Shown: positions 1 through 7,565 of the stretch, one piece after another | Layout of the letters: the number at the start of each line of letters is the position of its first letter | Numbering within the stretch: position 1 is the first letter of the stretch | NCBI GenBank assembly: GCA_016191335.1 | Contig: JACPOW010000022.1 | Span: 21,803-58,836 of the forward strand | Direction of reading: 5' to 3' | DNA: 37,034 bases | From: Elusimicrobiota bacterium | GTDB lineage: Bacteria > Elusimicrobiota > Elusimicrobia > UBA1565 > UBA9628 | Notes under the pieces: model-generated | Told to the model about the DNA's origin: nothing | Databases searched by the model: none | What the model saw: only the letters and a program-made list of their open reading frames with translations | Translations under genes and position numbers: made by a program

Positions 1-2
1 GA

Positions 3-380
3 GGCGCGCGCCTCGTCGTCGCCCTCAACAAGATGGACCTCGCGGGGGGCTCGTCCGGAGCGGAGGGCGTGCGCTGCTCCGCGCTCACGGGGCAGGGCGT
101 CTCCGAGCTCGAGGCCGCGATCGCCGCCGCCGCCTCGACCGCCGCGGCGGACGAGGGGGAATCCCTGCTCGACGACGCGCGCCAGAAGGACGCGCTCGCT
201 TCCGCCCTCGGCGAGCTCGCCGCCGCGCGCGCCGAGCTCGCCGCGCGCCCGGGCGCGTGGGCGGACCGCGCCGCCGCCCGCCTGCGCCGCGCGCGGGCCC
301 TCGTCGGCCAGGCCCGCGGAGAGGGCGCCTCCGACGAGGTGCTCGACGAGATCTTCTCCAAGTTCTGCGTGGGAAAGTAA
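3..380 (+). CDS. mnmE: MnmE tRNA modification GTPase, C-terminal part (5' end outside window)
   Basis: MnmE acts with MnmG to place the (carboxymethyl)aminomethyl group on U34 of certain tRNAs. Only the last 125 codons are visible and the reading frame is open at the left edge. The fragment contains the G4 motif NKMD (in VVALNKMDL) of the inserted G domain. It ends with FSKFCVGK, the characteristic MnmE C-terminus with its conserved Cys, and the helical stretch before it fits the C-terminal helical domain. The ATG at 33 lies inside the G4 motif and is not the start. Its partner mnmG lies 2.3 kb downstream on the same strand, so the two are probably co-regulated. Identification is firm; only the upstream part is missing. 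Confidence 0.95.
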   Translation, partial: GARLVVALNKMDLAGGSSGAEGVRCSALTGQGVSELEAAIAAAASTAAADEGESLLDDARQKDALASALGELAAARAELAARPGAWADRAAARLRRARALVGQARGEGASDEVLDEIFSKFCVGK

Positions 381-399
381 AGTGAGGAAAAAAACGATC

Positions 400-744
400 A
401 TGCCGTCCAAACCCCCGAAGAAGCCGCGGAAAGCGGCCCCCGTCCACCGCACCCCCGTCACCGGCATCTCGCCCGACGAGCAGATCGTCGGCGCGCCGTT
501 CCTCGGCAAGGTCCGCGCCTACGACGCCAGGAAGAACGAGATGACCATCCTCCTCGAGTTCCCCGTGTCGACCGGCGACGCGCTGCGCGTCAAGGGCCGC
601 GACACCGACCTCACCCAGCGCGTCGAACGGCTCGTCGTCGGCAAGCGCTGCGTGCAGAGCGCGCTGGCAGGCGAGGCCGTCTCCTTCTCGGTCGCGGACC
701 GGGTGAAGGTCGGCGACGCCGTGTACAAGGTCCGCGGCACGTGA
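400..744 (+). CDS. small EF-Tu domain-2-like beta-barrel protein
   Basis: The product is about 114 residues. After a basic, proline-rich tail of about 25 residues comes a segment (GKVRAYDARKNEMTILLE, then GDALRVKG, then VKVGDAVYKV) with the layout of the short translation-elongation-factor-like proteins that resemble domain 2 of EF-Tu or IF2. That fold is a beta barrel that in the large factors contacts tRNA or the ribosome. No GTPase domain is present, so a specific function cannot be assigned. A GTG at 382 is in frame, but ATG 400 is preferred because GAGGA (384-388) sits about 11 bases before it. The stop overlaps the GTG start of the MFS gene, and the position behind mnmE suggests a translation-related role. 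Confidence 0.7.
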   Translation: MPSKPPKKPRKAAPVHRTPVTGISPDEQIVGAPFLGKVRAYDARKNEMTILLEFPVSTGDALRVKGRDTDLTQRVERLVVGKRCVQSALAGEAVSFSVADRVKVGDAVYKVRGT

Positions 745-1943
745 TCTCCACGCCGAAGGGAGTGCTGGCCCTGCTCCTCTCGGTGAACATCCTCAATTAC
801 GTGGACCGGCAGATCGTCTACGCCCTCCTACCGCTGATCTCGGCCGACCTCAAGCTCACCGACGCGCAAGCGGGCAGCCTCGCGTCCGCGTTCATGATCG
901 TCTACATGCTGGCCGCGCCGCCCATCGCCTGGATCGCGGACTCGCGCGGGCGCAAGCCCTGGATCGCCGGCGGCGTCGCCATCTGGAGCGTCGCGACCGG
1001 AGCGGCCGCTCTCGCGGGCGGCTACCTGAGCCTGTTCCTGTCCCGCACCGCCGTCGGGATCGGCGAGGCCTGCTACGGCGCCATCTCGCCGTCCTTCGTC
1101 GCGGAGCGCTTCCCGTCCGAGAAGCGGGGCAGCGCGCTGGCGATCTTCAGCCTGGCCATCCCCGTCGGCTCGGCGCTGGGCTACGCGGGAGGGGGGATGC
1201 TGGGCGAGGCCATCGGCTGGCGCCACTCCTTCTGGGCCGTCGGGCTCCCCGGGCTGATCCTCGCCGGCCTGTGCCTGCTCCTGCCCGACGACGCGCCGCA
1301 CGCGGCCACGCCGCCGCCCGTCGAAGGCTACCGCGAGGTCTGGTCGGTGCCGACCTTCCGCATGATCACCTTCGCCGGCGCGGGGATGACCTTCGCCCTC
1401 GGGGGATTCGCCGTGTGGATGCCCACATTCTTCCACCGCAACTTCGGGCTCAGCGTCGGCGACGCGGGCCTGCGCTTCGGCGCGGTGACCGTCGCCGCCG
1501 GCCTGGCCGGAAGCCTGCTCGGCGGCTGGCTCTCCGACCGCCTCCGCCGCTCCGATCCCACCGCCGACCTCCTCGTCTCCGGCTTCGGCCTCCTGCTGGG
1601 CATGCCGCTGGCCGCGGCCGCCATCGCGGCGCCGACGCTCGGCGCGTCGATCGCCTGCCTGTTCCTCGCCGAGATGATGCTCTTCCTCAACATGGGCCCG
1701 CTCAACGCGGCGATTGTCTCCGTGATCCGCATCGAGAAGCGCTCGATGGCCTTCGCGGCCAACATCTTCGTCATCCACCTGCTCGGCGACGCCGCCTCGC
1801 CGGCCCTGATCGGCTGGGGCTCGGACCATTTCGGCCTCACGCGCTCCCTGCTGGCCGCCTGCCTGGCGCTCGGCGTCGGCGGCGGGGTCTGCCTGGCCGC
1901 GCGCAAGGGGTTCGGCGCCGACGCGGAGAGAGCCCTCGCATGA
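741..1943 (+). CDS. MFS transporter, Spinster-like
   Basis: This is a 400-residue major facilitator with about 12 membrane segments. The N-terminal NYVDRQIVYALLPLI and the loop ADSRGRKPW between TM2 and TM3 (the MFS signature) are clear. RTAVGIGEACYGAISPS and AIPVGSALGYAGGG resemble the Spinster/sugar-phosphate-permease branch. Members of that branch carry lipids, organic acids or sugars, and the substrate cannot be read here. The start is GTG at 741, overlapping the previous stop (GTGA), which implies translational coupling. The stop overlaps the next ATG at 1940. The gene separates mnmE from mnmG, which are often adjacent in other bacteria. Confidence 0.88.
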   Translation: MISTPKGVLALLLSVNILNYVDRQIVYALLPLISADLKLTDAQAGSLASAFMIVYMLAAPPIAWIADSRGRKPWIAGGVAIWSVATGAAALAGGYLSLFLSRTAVGIGEACYGAISPSFVAERFPSEKRGSALAIFSLAIPVGSALGYAGGGMLGEAIGWRHSFWAVGLPGLILAGLCLLLPDDAPHAATPPPVEGYREVWSVPTFRMITFAGAGMTFALGGFAVWMPTFFHRNFGLSVGDAGLRFGAVTVAAGLAGSLLGGWLSDRLRRSDPTADLLVSGFGLLLGMPLAAAAIAAPTLGASIACLFLAEMMLFLNMGPLNAAIVSVIRIEKRSMAFAANIFVIHLLGDAASPALIGWGSDHFGLTRSLLAACLALGVGGGVCLAARKGFGADAERALA

Positions 1944-2701
1944 GCCAAGTCCTGAGCTTCGCCCGTCTTTTCCTGTTCTCGCCGTCGAAGGCCGCCGAGG
2001 CCTGCGAGCGCCCGGACGCCCTCAGGCTCGGCCTGATGATCTACGCCGTCCTCATGCCGCTGCAGCTCGCCTCCGCCTGGTTCAACCCGCTCTCGTTCCT
2101 CGACCCGAACGCGCCCGTCGCCGCGGGCTACGGGGCGATGTTCTGGGTGCGCGTCGCGCTGTGGCAGCCCGTGATCTTCTCGCTCAGCGTGTTCTTCCTG
2201 GTCGTCACCCTGGAATGGCTGCGCTCGGGCTCCCTGCCCGTGCGGATGGCCACGACGGCCGCCTGGGCCGCCGTGCCGCTCGGGATCGCCGCCTACTACG
2301 CCCCGCAGGACAGCCTGCCCCGCCCGGTGTTCATCCTCGTCCTCGCCGCCTGGCTCGTCCCCGCGGTCCTCGTCGCCCGGCGAGTGCCGCCCGACCGCTG
2401 GCGGAAGATCGCGACCTTCATGCTCGGCCTCTGCGCGCTGCAGCTCGTCGTCCTCGTCCTCGAGTACCTGACGGTGGTGCCCGCCCGCTCCTACCGCGGC
2501 TTCGTCGCGTTCAGCCTGCTCTCCGTCGTCTGGCTGCTCTCCGTCGCGAGCGCCGGGCTCCGCCGGCTGGTCGGCATGCCGACGCCCCGCGTCGTGCTCG
2601 GTTTCCTGCTCGCCACGATCGTGATCCTGGTCGTCCCCGCGCTCGCGTTCCTCCTCGGCCTGATGCCCAAGGAGGTCCTGAAGGTGGTCATCTATGTCTG
2701 A
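1940..2701 (+). CDS. Yip1-like multi-pass membrane protein
   Basis: The product is 253 residues, almost entirely hydrophobic, with five to six predicted membrane helices. The N-terminus (FARLFLFSPSKAAEA) is the amphipathic lead-in typical of bacterial Yip1-domain proteins, whose role is poorly known. ATG 1940 overlaps the MFS stop by 4 bp. The reading frame is open much further upstream, but that stretch is an out-of-frame shadow of the MFS gene. The end overlaps mnmG by 8 bp, so it belongs to the same transcript. Assignment to the family rests on general architecture rather than catalytic residues. Confidence 0.65.
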   Translation: MSQVLSFARLFLFSPSKAAEACERPDALRLGLMIYAVLMPLQLASAWFNPLSFLDPNAPVAAGYGAMFWVRVALWQPVIFSLSVFFLVVTLEWLRSGSLPVRMATTAAWAAVPLGIAAYYAPQDSLPRPVFILVLAAWLVPAVLVARRVPPDRWRKIATFMLGLCALQLVVLVLEYLTVVPARSYRGFVAFSLLSVVWLLSVASAGLRRLVGMPTPRVVLGFLLATIVILVVPALAFLLGLMPKEVLKVVIYV

Positions 2702-4430
2702 CGCGCTCTTTCCCCGGAGCTACGACGTCATCGTCGTCGGCGGGGGGCACGCGGGGGTCGAGGCCGCGCTGGCCGCGGCGCGCATGGGGCGGACGGCCCT
2801 CCTGCTCACGCAGAACCTCGACACGATCGCGGCGATGTCCTGCAACCCGTCGATCGGCGGCGTCGGCAAGGGGCAGATGGTGCGCGAGGTGGACGCGCTC
2901 GGCGGCGAGATGGCCAAGGCGGCGGACCGCTCCTCGTATTTCTCCCAGACGCTGAACCTGAGCAAGGGCCAGGCGGTGCGCTCTCCGCGAGCGCAATGCG
3001 ACAAGGCCGCCTACCGCGCGGGGCAGAAGGCCGCCGTCGAGTCCTGCGCCGGCCTCGACCCCGTGCAGGACGAGGCGTGGGCGCTGTGGACGGAAGGCTC
3101 GCGCCTGCGGGGCGTCGTCTCGCGGCGCGGCACCCGCTATGAAGGGAAGACGGTCGTGCTCACGACCGGGACCTTCCTCAACGGCCTCGCCCACGTCGGC
3201 CTCCGGACGCACGCGGCCGGCCGCGGCGGGGAGGCGCCCGCGCTCGGGATATCCGCGTCGCTGCGCTCGCTCGGCTTCGTCCTCGGGAGGCTGAAGACCG
3301 GCACGCCGCCGCGCCTCCACGCCCGCTCGATCGACTACTCCCGGCTCGAGCGCCAGGACGGCGACGCGGCGCCCAAGCCCTTCTCGCACTTCACGCGGAG
3401 GATCGACAATCCCCAGCTCCCGAGCTGGGTCGCCTACACCAACGCGGCGACTCACCGCGTGATCCGCGAGAACCTCGACCGCTCGCCGCTGTACTCCGGG
3501 AAGATCGAGGGCTCGGGCCCGCGCTACTGCCCGTCCATCGAGGACAAGGTGGTCAAGTTCCCGCTGAAGGAGCGCCATCAGCTCTTCCTCGAGCCCGAGG
3601 GCTGGCGCACGAGCGAGGTCTACCTCAACGGGATGTCGACGAGCCTGCCCGAGGACGCCCAGCGCGCGCTCGTCGCGTCGATCCCCGGCCTCGAGGACGC
3701 CCTGCTCACGCGCTGCGGCTACGCGATCGAGTACGATTTCTGCCAGCCGACGCAGTTGACCGACACGCTCGAGAGCCGCCTCGTGCCCGGCCTCTTCCTC
3801 GCCGGCCAGATCAACGGCACCACCGGCTACGAGGAGGCCGCGGGCCAGGGCCTGGTCGCGGGGGTGAACGCGGCGCTGCGCGCCCGCGGAGAGGCGCCTT
3901 TCCGGCTCGGCCGCGACGAGGCCTACCTCGGCGTCATGGTCGACGACCTCGTCGTGCGCGGCGTGGACGAGCCTTACCGCATGTTCACCGCCCGCGCCGA
4001 GAACCGCCTGAGCCTGCGCGCCGACGACGCCGACCTGCGCCTGATGGAGAAGGGCGCGGCCCTCGGCCTCGTCGCTCCGGAGGCGCGCGAGCGCTTCCTG
4101 CGCTACCGCTCCCTCGTCCTCGAAGGGGGGGAGGCCCCGGACGCGGAGCTCGAGCCCTGGTCGATGGCCACGGTCCGCGAGCAGCGCGAGATCCGCGCCG
4201 CCTACGAGCCCTACATCAGCCGCGAGCGGGCCGGCGCCGAACGGCTGAAGGCCGCGGAGCTCGTCGAGCTGCCGGAGGGCCTGGACTACGCGGCGATCGG
4301 CGCGCTGACCAACGAGTCGCGCCAGAAGCTCGCGCGCCTGCGGCCGCGCACGCTCGGCCAGGCCGGGCGCGTGCCCGGCGTGACGCCGGCCGACCTGCAG
4401 ATCCTGTGGGTCCACGCGCGCTCGCGATGA
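2694..4430 (+). CDS. mnmG: MnmG (GidA), tRNA U34 carboxymethylaminomethyl modification FAD enzyme
   Basis: MnmG is the FAD/NADH subunit that modifies U34 of tRNAs together with MnmE. The FAD-binding motif VVGGGHAGVEAA (about residues 15-26) and the signature SCNPSIGGVGKGQMVREVD (about 50-68) are intact. GQINGTTGYEEAAGQG and RAENRLSLRADDAD follow. The C-terminus (LGQAGRVPGVTPADLQIL) is the domain that contacts MnmE. At 578 residues it is about 40 shorter than usual; the shortening appears to fall in the linker after the RLSLR motif, and all key motifs remain. ATG 2694 overlaps the upstream gene and the stop overlaps the rsmG start. Confidence 0.96.
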   Translation: MSDALFPRSYDVIVVGGGHAGVEAALAAARMGRTALLLTQNLDTIAAMSCNPSIGGVGKGQMVREVDALGGEMAKAADRSSYFSQTLNLSKGQAVRSPRAQCDKAAYRAGQKAAVESCAGLDPVQDEAWALWTEGSRLRGVVSRRGTRYEGKTVVLTTGTFLNGLAHVGLRTHAAGRGGEAPALGISASLRSLGFVLGRLKTGTPPRLHARSIDYSRLERQDGDAAPKPFSHFTRRIDNPQLPSWVAYTNAATHRVIRENLDRSPLYSGKIEGSGPRYCPSIEDKVVKFPLKERHQLFLEPEGWRTSEVYLNGMSTSLPEDAQRALVASIPGLEDALLTRCGYAIEYDFCQPTQLTDTLESRLVPGLFLAGQINGTTGYEEAAGQGLVAGVNAALRARGEAPFRLGRDEAYLGVMVDDLVVRGVDEPYRMFTARAENRLSLRADDADLRLMEKGAALGLVAPEARERFLRYRSLVLEGGEAPDAELEPWSMATVREQREIRAAYEPYISRERAGAERLKAAELVELPEGLDYAAIGALTNESRQKLARLRPRTLGQAGRVPGVTPADLQILWVHARSR

Positions 4431-5101
4431 GCGCGGCCCTCGGGCTCCTCGCCGAAGCCGCCGCGTCCTGGGGGGAGCCTCTCGACGCCGCGAAGCTCGC
4501 CGCCATTTCCTCCTACCTTTCGTTCGTGCGGGAGAAGAACGAGGACGTGAACCTGACCGCCGACGCCGACTGGGACGACCTCGTCCTCAAGCACGCGGCC
4601 GACGGCGTGTTCGCGGCCTCCGTCCTGCGGGCGCGGCTCCCGCGCGAGCCGCGCATCCTCGACCTCGGCTCCGGCGCCGGCTTCATCGGGATCGTCCTCA
4701 AGCTGGTCTGGCCGGAGGCGCGCGTCACCTTGATGGAGTCCGTCGAGCGCAAGTACCGGTTCCTCAACGCCGCGGCGGCGCGCACGGGGCTCAAGGAGCT
4801 GCGCGTCCTCAACCGCCGCGCGGGCTCCGGCGTCAGGCTCACCGCGTACGAGCTGGGCCAGGACGCCGTCATCGAGCGGGCCCTGGCCGAGCTTCCCGCG
4901 GCGGTCGGTCTCGCCTGGCCCATGCTCGGCCCGAAGGGGGTCTTCGCCGCCTTCCAGTCCGACGAGCCGGACCCGGCCGAGCCCGCGCTCGCGAAGGCTC
5001 TGGCCGGGGCGCACGCCACAGTGCTAAAGTCTTGCCCTTATCGCCGTCCCGGCGAAGCCCGGGACCGCCGCCTGGTCCTTTTCGGGCGCAAGGAGGATTG
5101 A
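4427..5101 (+). CDS. rsmG: RsmG, 16S rRNA G527 N7-methyltransferase
   Basis: The product is 224 residues, normal for this SAM-dependent methyltransferase that methylates G527 of 16S rRNA. The early VNLTA and KHAADG segments and the SAM-binding loop ILDLGSGAGFIGI match the family. The usual SRA active-site segment reads ERALAELP here. ATG 4427 overlaps the mnmG stop (ATGA). The mnmG-rsmG adjacency is widely conserved and supports the call. An in-frame upstream extension to 4406 exists but would overlap mnmG more deeply. Confidence 0.93.
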   Translation: MSAALGLLAEAAASWGEPLDAAKLAAISSYLSFVREKNEDVNLTADADWDDLVLKHAADGVFAASVLRARLPREPRILDLGSGAGFIGIVLKLVWPEARVTLMESVERKYRFLNAAAARTGLKELRVLNRRAGSGVRLTAYELGQDAVIERALAELPAAVGLAWPMLGPKGVFAAFQSDEPDPAEPALAKALAGAHATVLKSCPYRRPGEARDRRLVLFGRKED

Positions 5102-5104
5102 CCG

Positions 5105-5605
5105 ATGCAGATGCTCAGCCGCTACTTCACGCCGTTCGCGCTGGTGCTCATCCTCCTCGCCGTGCACTTCGGCGAGCCCGAATCCTCCACGACGAAGATC
5201 GCCGTCGGCATCCTTCTCGCCGACGTCCTCGCGAACTGGTGGATCGGCAAGAACCAGTACCGCTGGGTCCGCTGGGCCGGCCGCTTCCGCCAGATCCAGG
5301 TCTGGCTGAACCTCGTCTGGGCGATCCCTTTGTTCTACCTCCTCTATCCCTACTGGGGCCCGATGTGGCTGCTATTCGTGCTGGCCCCGACCGCGGCGGC
5401 GCTGACCACCTCGAAGCTCGAGACCGTGCTGTGCTCCCTGTCCGCCGCGGGCGCGATGATCGGCATCATCTGGTTCCGCCAGCCGCTCGAGGGGCCGTTC
5501 CTGGGGATGGTCTTCTCGCACGCGGCCTTCATCGTCATCTTCTCCCTGTTCGTGCACAGCCTGGCCCAGACGGCCCTGCGCCTGCGCGATTCCAACCTGG
5601 GCTAG
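5105..5605 (+). CDS. small multi-pass membrane protein of unknown function
   Basis: The product is 166 residues with four to five hydrophobic segments: residues about 10-22, 35-47, 68-85, 90-120 and 135-155. No catalytic motif or known family is recognised. The start at 5105 follows a good Shine-Dalgarno sequence (AGGAGG at about 5091-5096) and lies 3 bp after rsmG, so it is the last gene of this transcript. Its membrane arrangement resembles the N-terminal sensor half of some signalling proteins, but nothing follows it in frame. That comparison is only a guess. Confidence 0.6.
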   Translation: MQMLSRYFTPFALVLILLAVHFGEPESSTTKIAVGILLADVLANWWIGKNQYRWVRWAGRFRQIQVWLNLVWAIPLFYLLYPYWGPMWLLFVLAPTAAALTTSKLETVLCSLSAAGAMIGIIWFRQPLEGPFLGMVFSHAAFIVIFSLFVHSLAQTALRLRDSNLG

Positions 5606-5614
5606 GCCTCGGGG

Positions 5615-5643
5615 TGGAGAAAGCCGCGCGGAGGGGCTAAACT
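5615..5643 (+). promoter_or_regulatory. predicted sigma-70-type promoter, leaderless
   Basis: TGGAGA (5615-5620) and TAAACT (5638-5643) are 17 bp apart. Six bases separate the -10 box from the GTG at 5650, so transcription should begin at or next to the start codon. The -35 match is only 4 of 6. Confidence 0.45.
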
Positions 5644-5649
5644 AACCCT

Positions 5650-6849
5650 GTGGACGTCCTTCTAAGACTCCGTGTACTCATCTGGGTCCTGGTCATCAGC
5701 CTCTGGGGCGTCATGGTGTATCAATACCTCGGCGAGGAGGAGGTTGAGCTCGCGAAGATGAAGCGCATCGCGCCGTACAGCGCGGCGCCGCCCCTGCCCC
5801 GCGCGCCCGCGCACGACGAGGCCGCCCTCGCTCCCATCGCGCCGGTCGACGTCGCCGTCAACGCGCCCGCCGCCCTCCCGCCCGCCGCGCCTTCCGCTCC
5901 CCCGGTCGCCCCGGTCCCGGGCCTCAACGTCATCCCGTCCGGCGACTACGTGGGGCCCGCGCCGTCCCAGGGCCGCCGCGCCGTCTCCTCGGACCCGAAC
6001 GTCACCGCCGTCGGGCCCGCGGCCCGCGGACGGCCGTCGCCGCCCGCCGCCCCGGAGCCGGCCCGCACGACGCGCTCGCGCGAGGACCGCAGCTCGCCCG
6101 CCGACATGCCGACGCCCGCGGGCTTCGTGCGCAGCGAGTCCCGGCACTTCACCGTCTTCGCCGAGCAGTACCCCGCCTCGGATCGCTTCGTCGAGCTCAT
6201 CGAGAGCCTGCACTCGAACCTCATGCTGGACCTCGCGCCGTTCTCGCCGTGGGCGAGCAACGAGCGCACGACGATCTTCCTGTTCAAGAACCAGGACACC
6301 TACCGCCGGGTGACGGGGCGGCCCGTCTGGTCCGGCGGCGCGAGCTCCGTGACCAAGCGCAAGCTGTACGTGTACGAGAGCGAGGAGCTCCCCGGCATCG
6401 TCGCGCACGAGCTGACGCACATCTACTTCGACGGCTTCTTCCTCGACGGCACGACCGACCCGCTCTGGCTGTCGGAGGGGATGGCGACGCTCGTGCAGGT
6501 CGAGCGCGGCCTCGCCGCGCCCAACTGGCTGCGCGAGAACCTCGAGCGCCTCGAGCAGGGGGACGGCTTCCCGATCGACAAGCTCACGGCGGTCACCTCG
6601 ACCGCGGGCTGGCCCGACGCGAAGGTCCGCCTCTGGTACGCGCAGTGCTACAGCGTCGTGCGCTTCCTCATCCGCACGCAGTACCGCTCGTCCTTCTACA
6701 AGTTCTCCGCGCATCTGCGCGACGGGCGCCCCGCGCCCGAGGCGCTGTACCGCGCGTACGGCGCGCCGTACACGCGCATGGTCGCGCTCGAGCACGCCTG
6801 GCGCTACGAGCTCTCGCGCGCGCAGATGGCGAAGCTCGGCGGGCAATAA
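5650..6849 (+). CDS. membrane-anchored gluzincin-type metallopeptidase (peptidase MA-like)
   Basis: The product is 399 residues. One N-terminal membrane helix (about residues 5-25) anchors it. A proline/alanine-rich linker (about 40-155) then leads to a C-terminal peptidase domain. The zinc motif is HELTH (in IVAHELTHIYFDGF), and the downstream LSEGMA supplies the usual third glutamate ligand, as in gluzincins with a peptidase-MA-like fold. The active site should face the periplasm. The substrate is unknown. The GTG start at 5650 has no other start codon nearby; a weak GGAGG lies 14 bases before it, and a -10 box at 5638 suggests a leaderless mRNA. It stands alone between two operons. Confidence 0.75.
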   Translation: MDVLLRLRVLIWVLVISLWGVMVYQYLGEEEVELAKMKRIAPYSAAPPLPRAPAHDEAALAPIAPVDVAVNAPAALPPAAPSAPPVAPVPGLNVIPSGDYVGPAPSQGRRAVSSDPNVTAVGPAARGRPSPPAAPEPARTTRSREDRSSPADMPTPAGFVRSESRHFTVFAEQYPASDRFVELIESLHSNLMLDLAPFSPWASNERTTIFLFKNQDTYRRVTGRPVWSGGASSVTKRKLYVYESEELPGIVAHELTHIYFDGFFLDGTTDPLWLSEGMATLVQVERGLAAPNWLRENLERLEQGDGFPIDKLTAVTSTAGWPDAKVRLWYAQCYSVVRFLIRTQYRSSFYKFSAHLRDGRPAPEALYRAYGAPYTRMVALEHAWRYELSRAQMAKLGGQ

Positions 6850-6875
6850 ACGAACGGCGGAAGGACCATGCATTC

Positions 6876-6927
6876 GACTCGCACCGGCGCGAGTCCGCTC
6901 AGCGGAACTGTTTCCGGAAACGGTTCC
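6876..6927 (+). repeat. intergenic two-hairpin element, copy 1
   Basis: The first hairpin pairs GACTCGC (6876-6882) with GCGAGTC (6889-6895). The second is a 24-nt near-palindrome centred on TTTCC/GGAAA (6904-6927), perfect apart from one G-T pair. A second copy lies at 19127-19172 with changes that mostly keep the pairing. It follows the end of the peptidase gene. No T-run follows, so it is not a standard terminator. Confidence 0.65.
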
Positions 6928-7025
6928 TCGCGGTGAGCCCTAGAAAAAAATAATCGGGCCGCGCGAAACGGGTGAATTTTACCCCTGTTCCTCGACGAGA
7001 GCGCGCGTCGTCAAAAAATCGTCAC

Positions 7026-7054
7026 TTGACAGGAACACACGAGTCCTCTATACT
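7026..7054 (+). promoter_or_regulatory. dcw operon promoter
   Basis: TTGACA (7026-7031), a 17-bp spacer and TATACT (7049-7054) form a near-consensus housekeeping promoter. An A6 tract lies just upstream at 7014-7019. The predicted start near 7061 gives a leader of about 55 nt that carries the GTGGG boxes. This is the best promoter in the window. Confidence 0.85.
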
Positions 7055-7064
7055 CACGTTCCCG

Positions 7065-7110
7065 GTGGGGAAAAGTGGTGAGAAATAACAATCGAGTGGG
7101 AGAAGGTGGG
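7065..7110 (+). promoter_or_regulatory. predicted MraZ operator, four GTGG boxes
   Basis: GTGGGG (7065), GTGGTG (7075), GTGGG (7096) and GTGGG (7106) form two pairs, each with a 10-bp period, set 21 bp apart, so all lie on one face of the helix. MraZ is known to bind direct GTGG/TGGG-type repeats in front of its own gene. The last box also serves as a Shine-Dalgarno-like sequence for mraZ. Confidence 0.75.
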
Positions 7111-7115
7111 AAATA

Positions 7116-7565
7116 ATGGCCCTCTTGATCGGCCGTTACGACTACTCGCTCGATCCGAAGAACCGCCTCGCGGTTCCTCCGAAGTACCGGGAGACTCTGG
7201 CGCAGGAGAAGGGACGCGGGTTCTACCTGACGAGCGGGATGGACGGCTGCCTGTACCTGTTCCTGCCGTCGCAGTGGGAGAAGATGCTCGCGGACGATCT
7301 GAAGATGTTCTCGATGCCGGACAAGGAGCAGGAGCGGGCGTTCAAGCGCAAGTTCTTCTCCGAGGCGGTCGAGGTCGAGGCGGACGCGCAGGGACGCATA
7401 CTCGTCCCGCAGTACCTGAAGGAGCACGCGGGGCTGCGCTTCGACGTGCTGGTGCAGGGGGCGGGGAACCGCGCGGAGATCTGGGACGCGAAGCGCTGGG
7501 CGGCGTACGAGAAGTCGACCGTCGCCCCGGCGTACAAGAAGATCGGGAAGAGCCTGGAGATATGA
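7116..7565 (+). CDS. mraZ: MraZ transcriptional regulator of the dcw cluster
   Basis: The product is 149 residues with two AbrB-like halves, each with the DxxxR-type motif: DPKNRLAVPPKYRE (about residues 12-25) and DAQGRILVPQYLKE (about 90-103). MraZ forms a ring and binds repeats upstream of its own operon, here the four boxes at 7065-7110, so autoregulation is likely. ATG 7116 follows GGTGGG by five bases. The stop overlaps the rsmH ATG by 4 bp. The mraZ-rsmH-ftsL-ftsI order is the standard start of a dcw cluster. Confidence 0.95.
   Translation: MALLIGRYDYSLDPKNRLAVPPKYRETLAQEKGRGFYLTSGMDGCLYLFLPSQWEKMLADDLKMFSMPDKEQERAFKRKFFSEAVEVEADAQGRILVPQYLKEHAGLRFDVLVQGAGNRAEIWDAKRWAAYEKSTVAPAYKKIGKSLEI

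Noticed and set aside
2688..4415. Minus-strand open frame of 575 codons opposite mnmG
   Set aside because: The mnmG motifs on the + strand are unmistakable; this frame has no recognisable domain.
6941..6954. A-rich stretch after the first two-hairpin element as a terminator tail
   Set aside because: The run is A on the + strand; only a minus-strand transcript could use it, and no minus-strand gene ends here.
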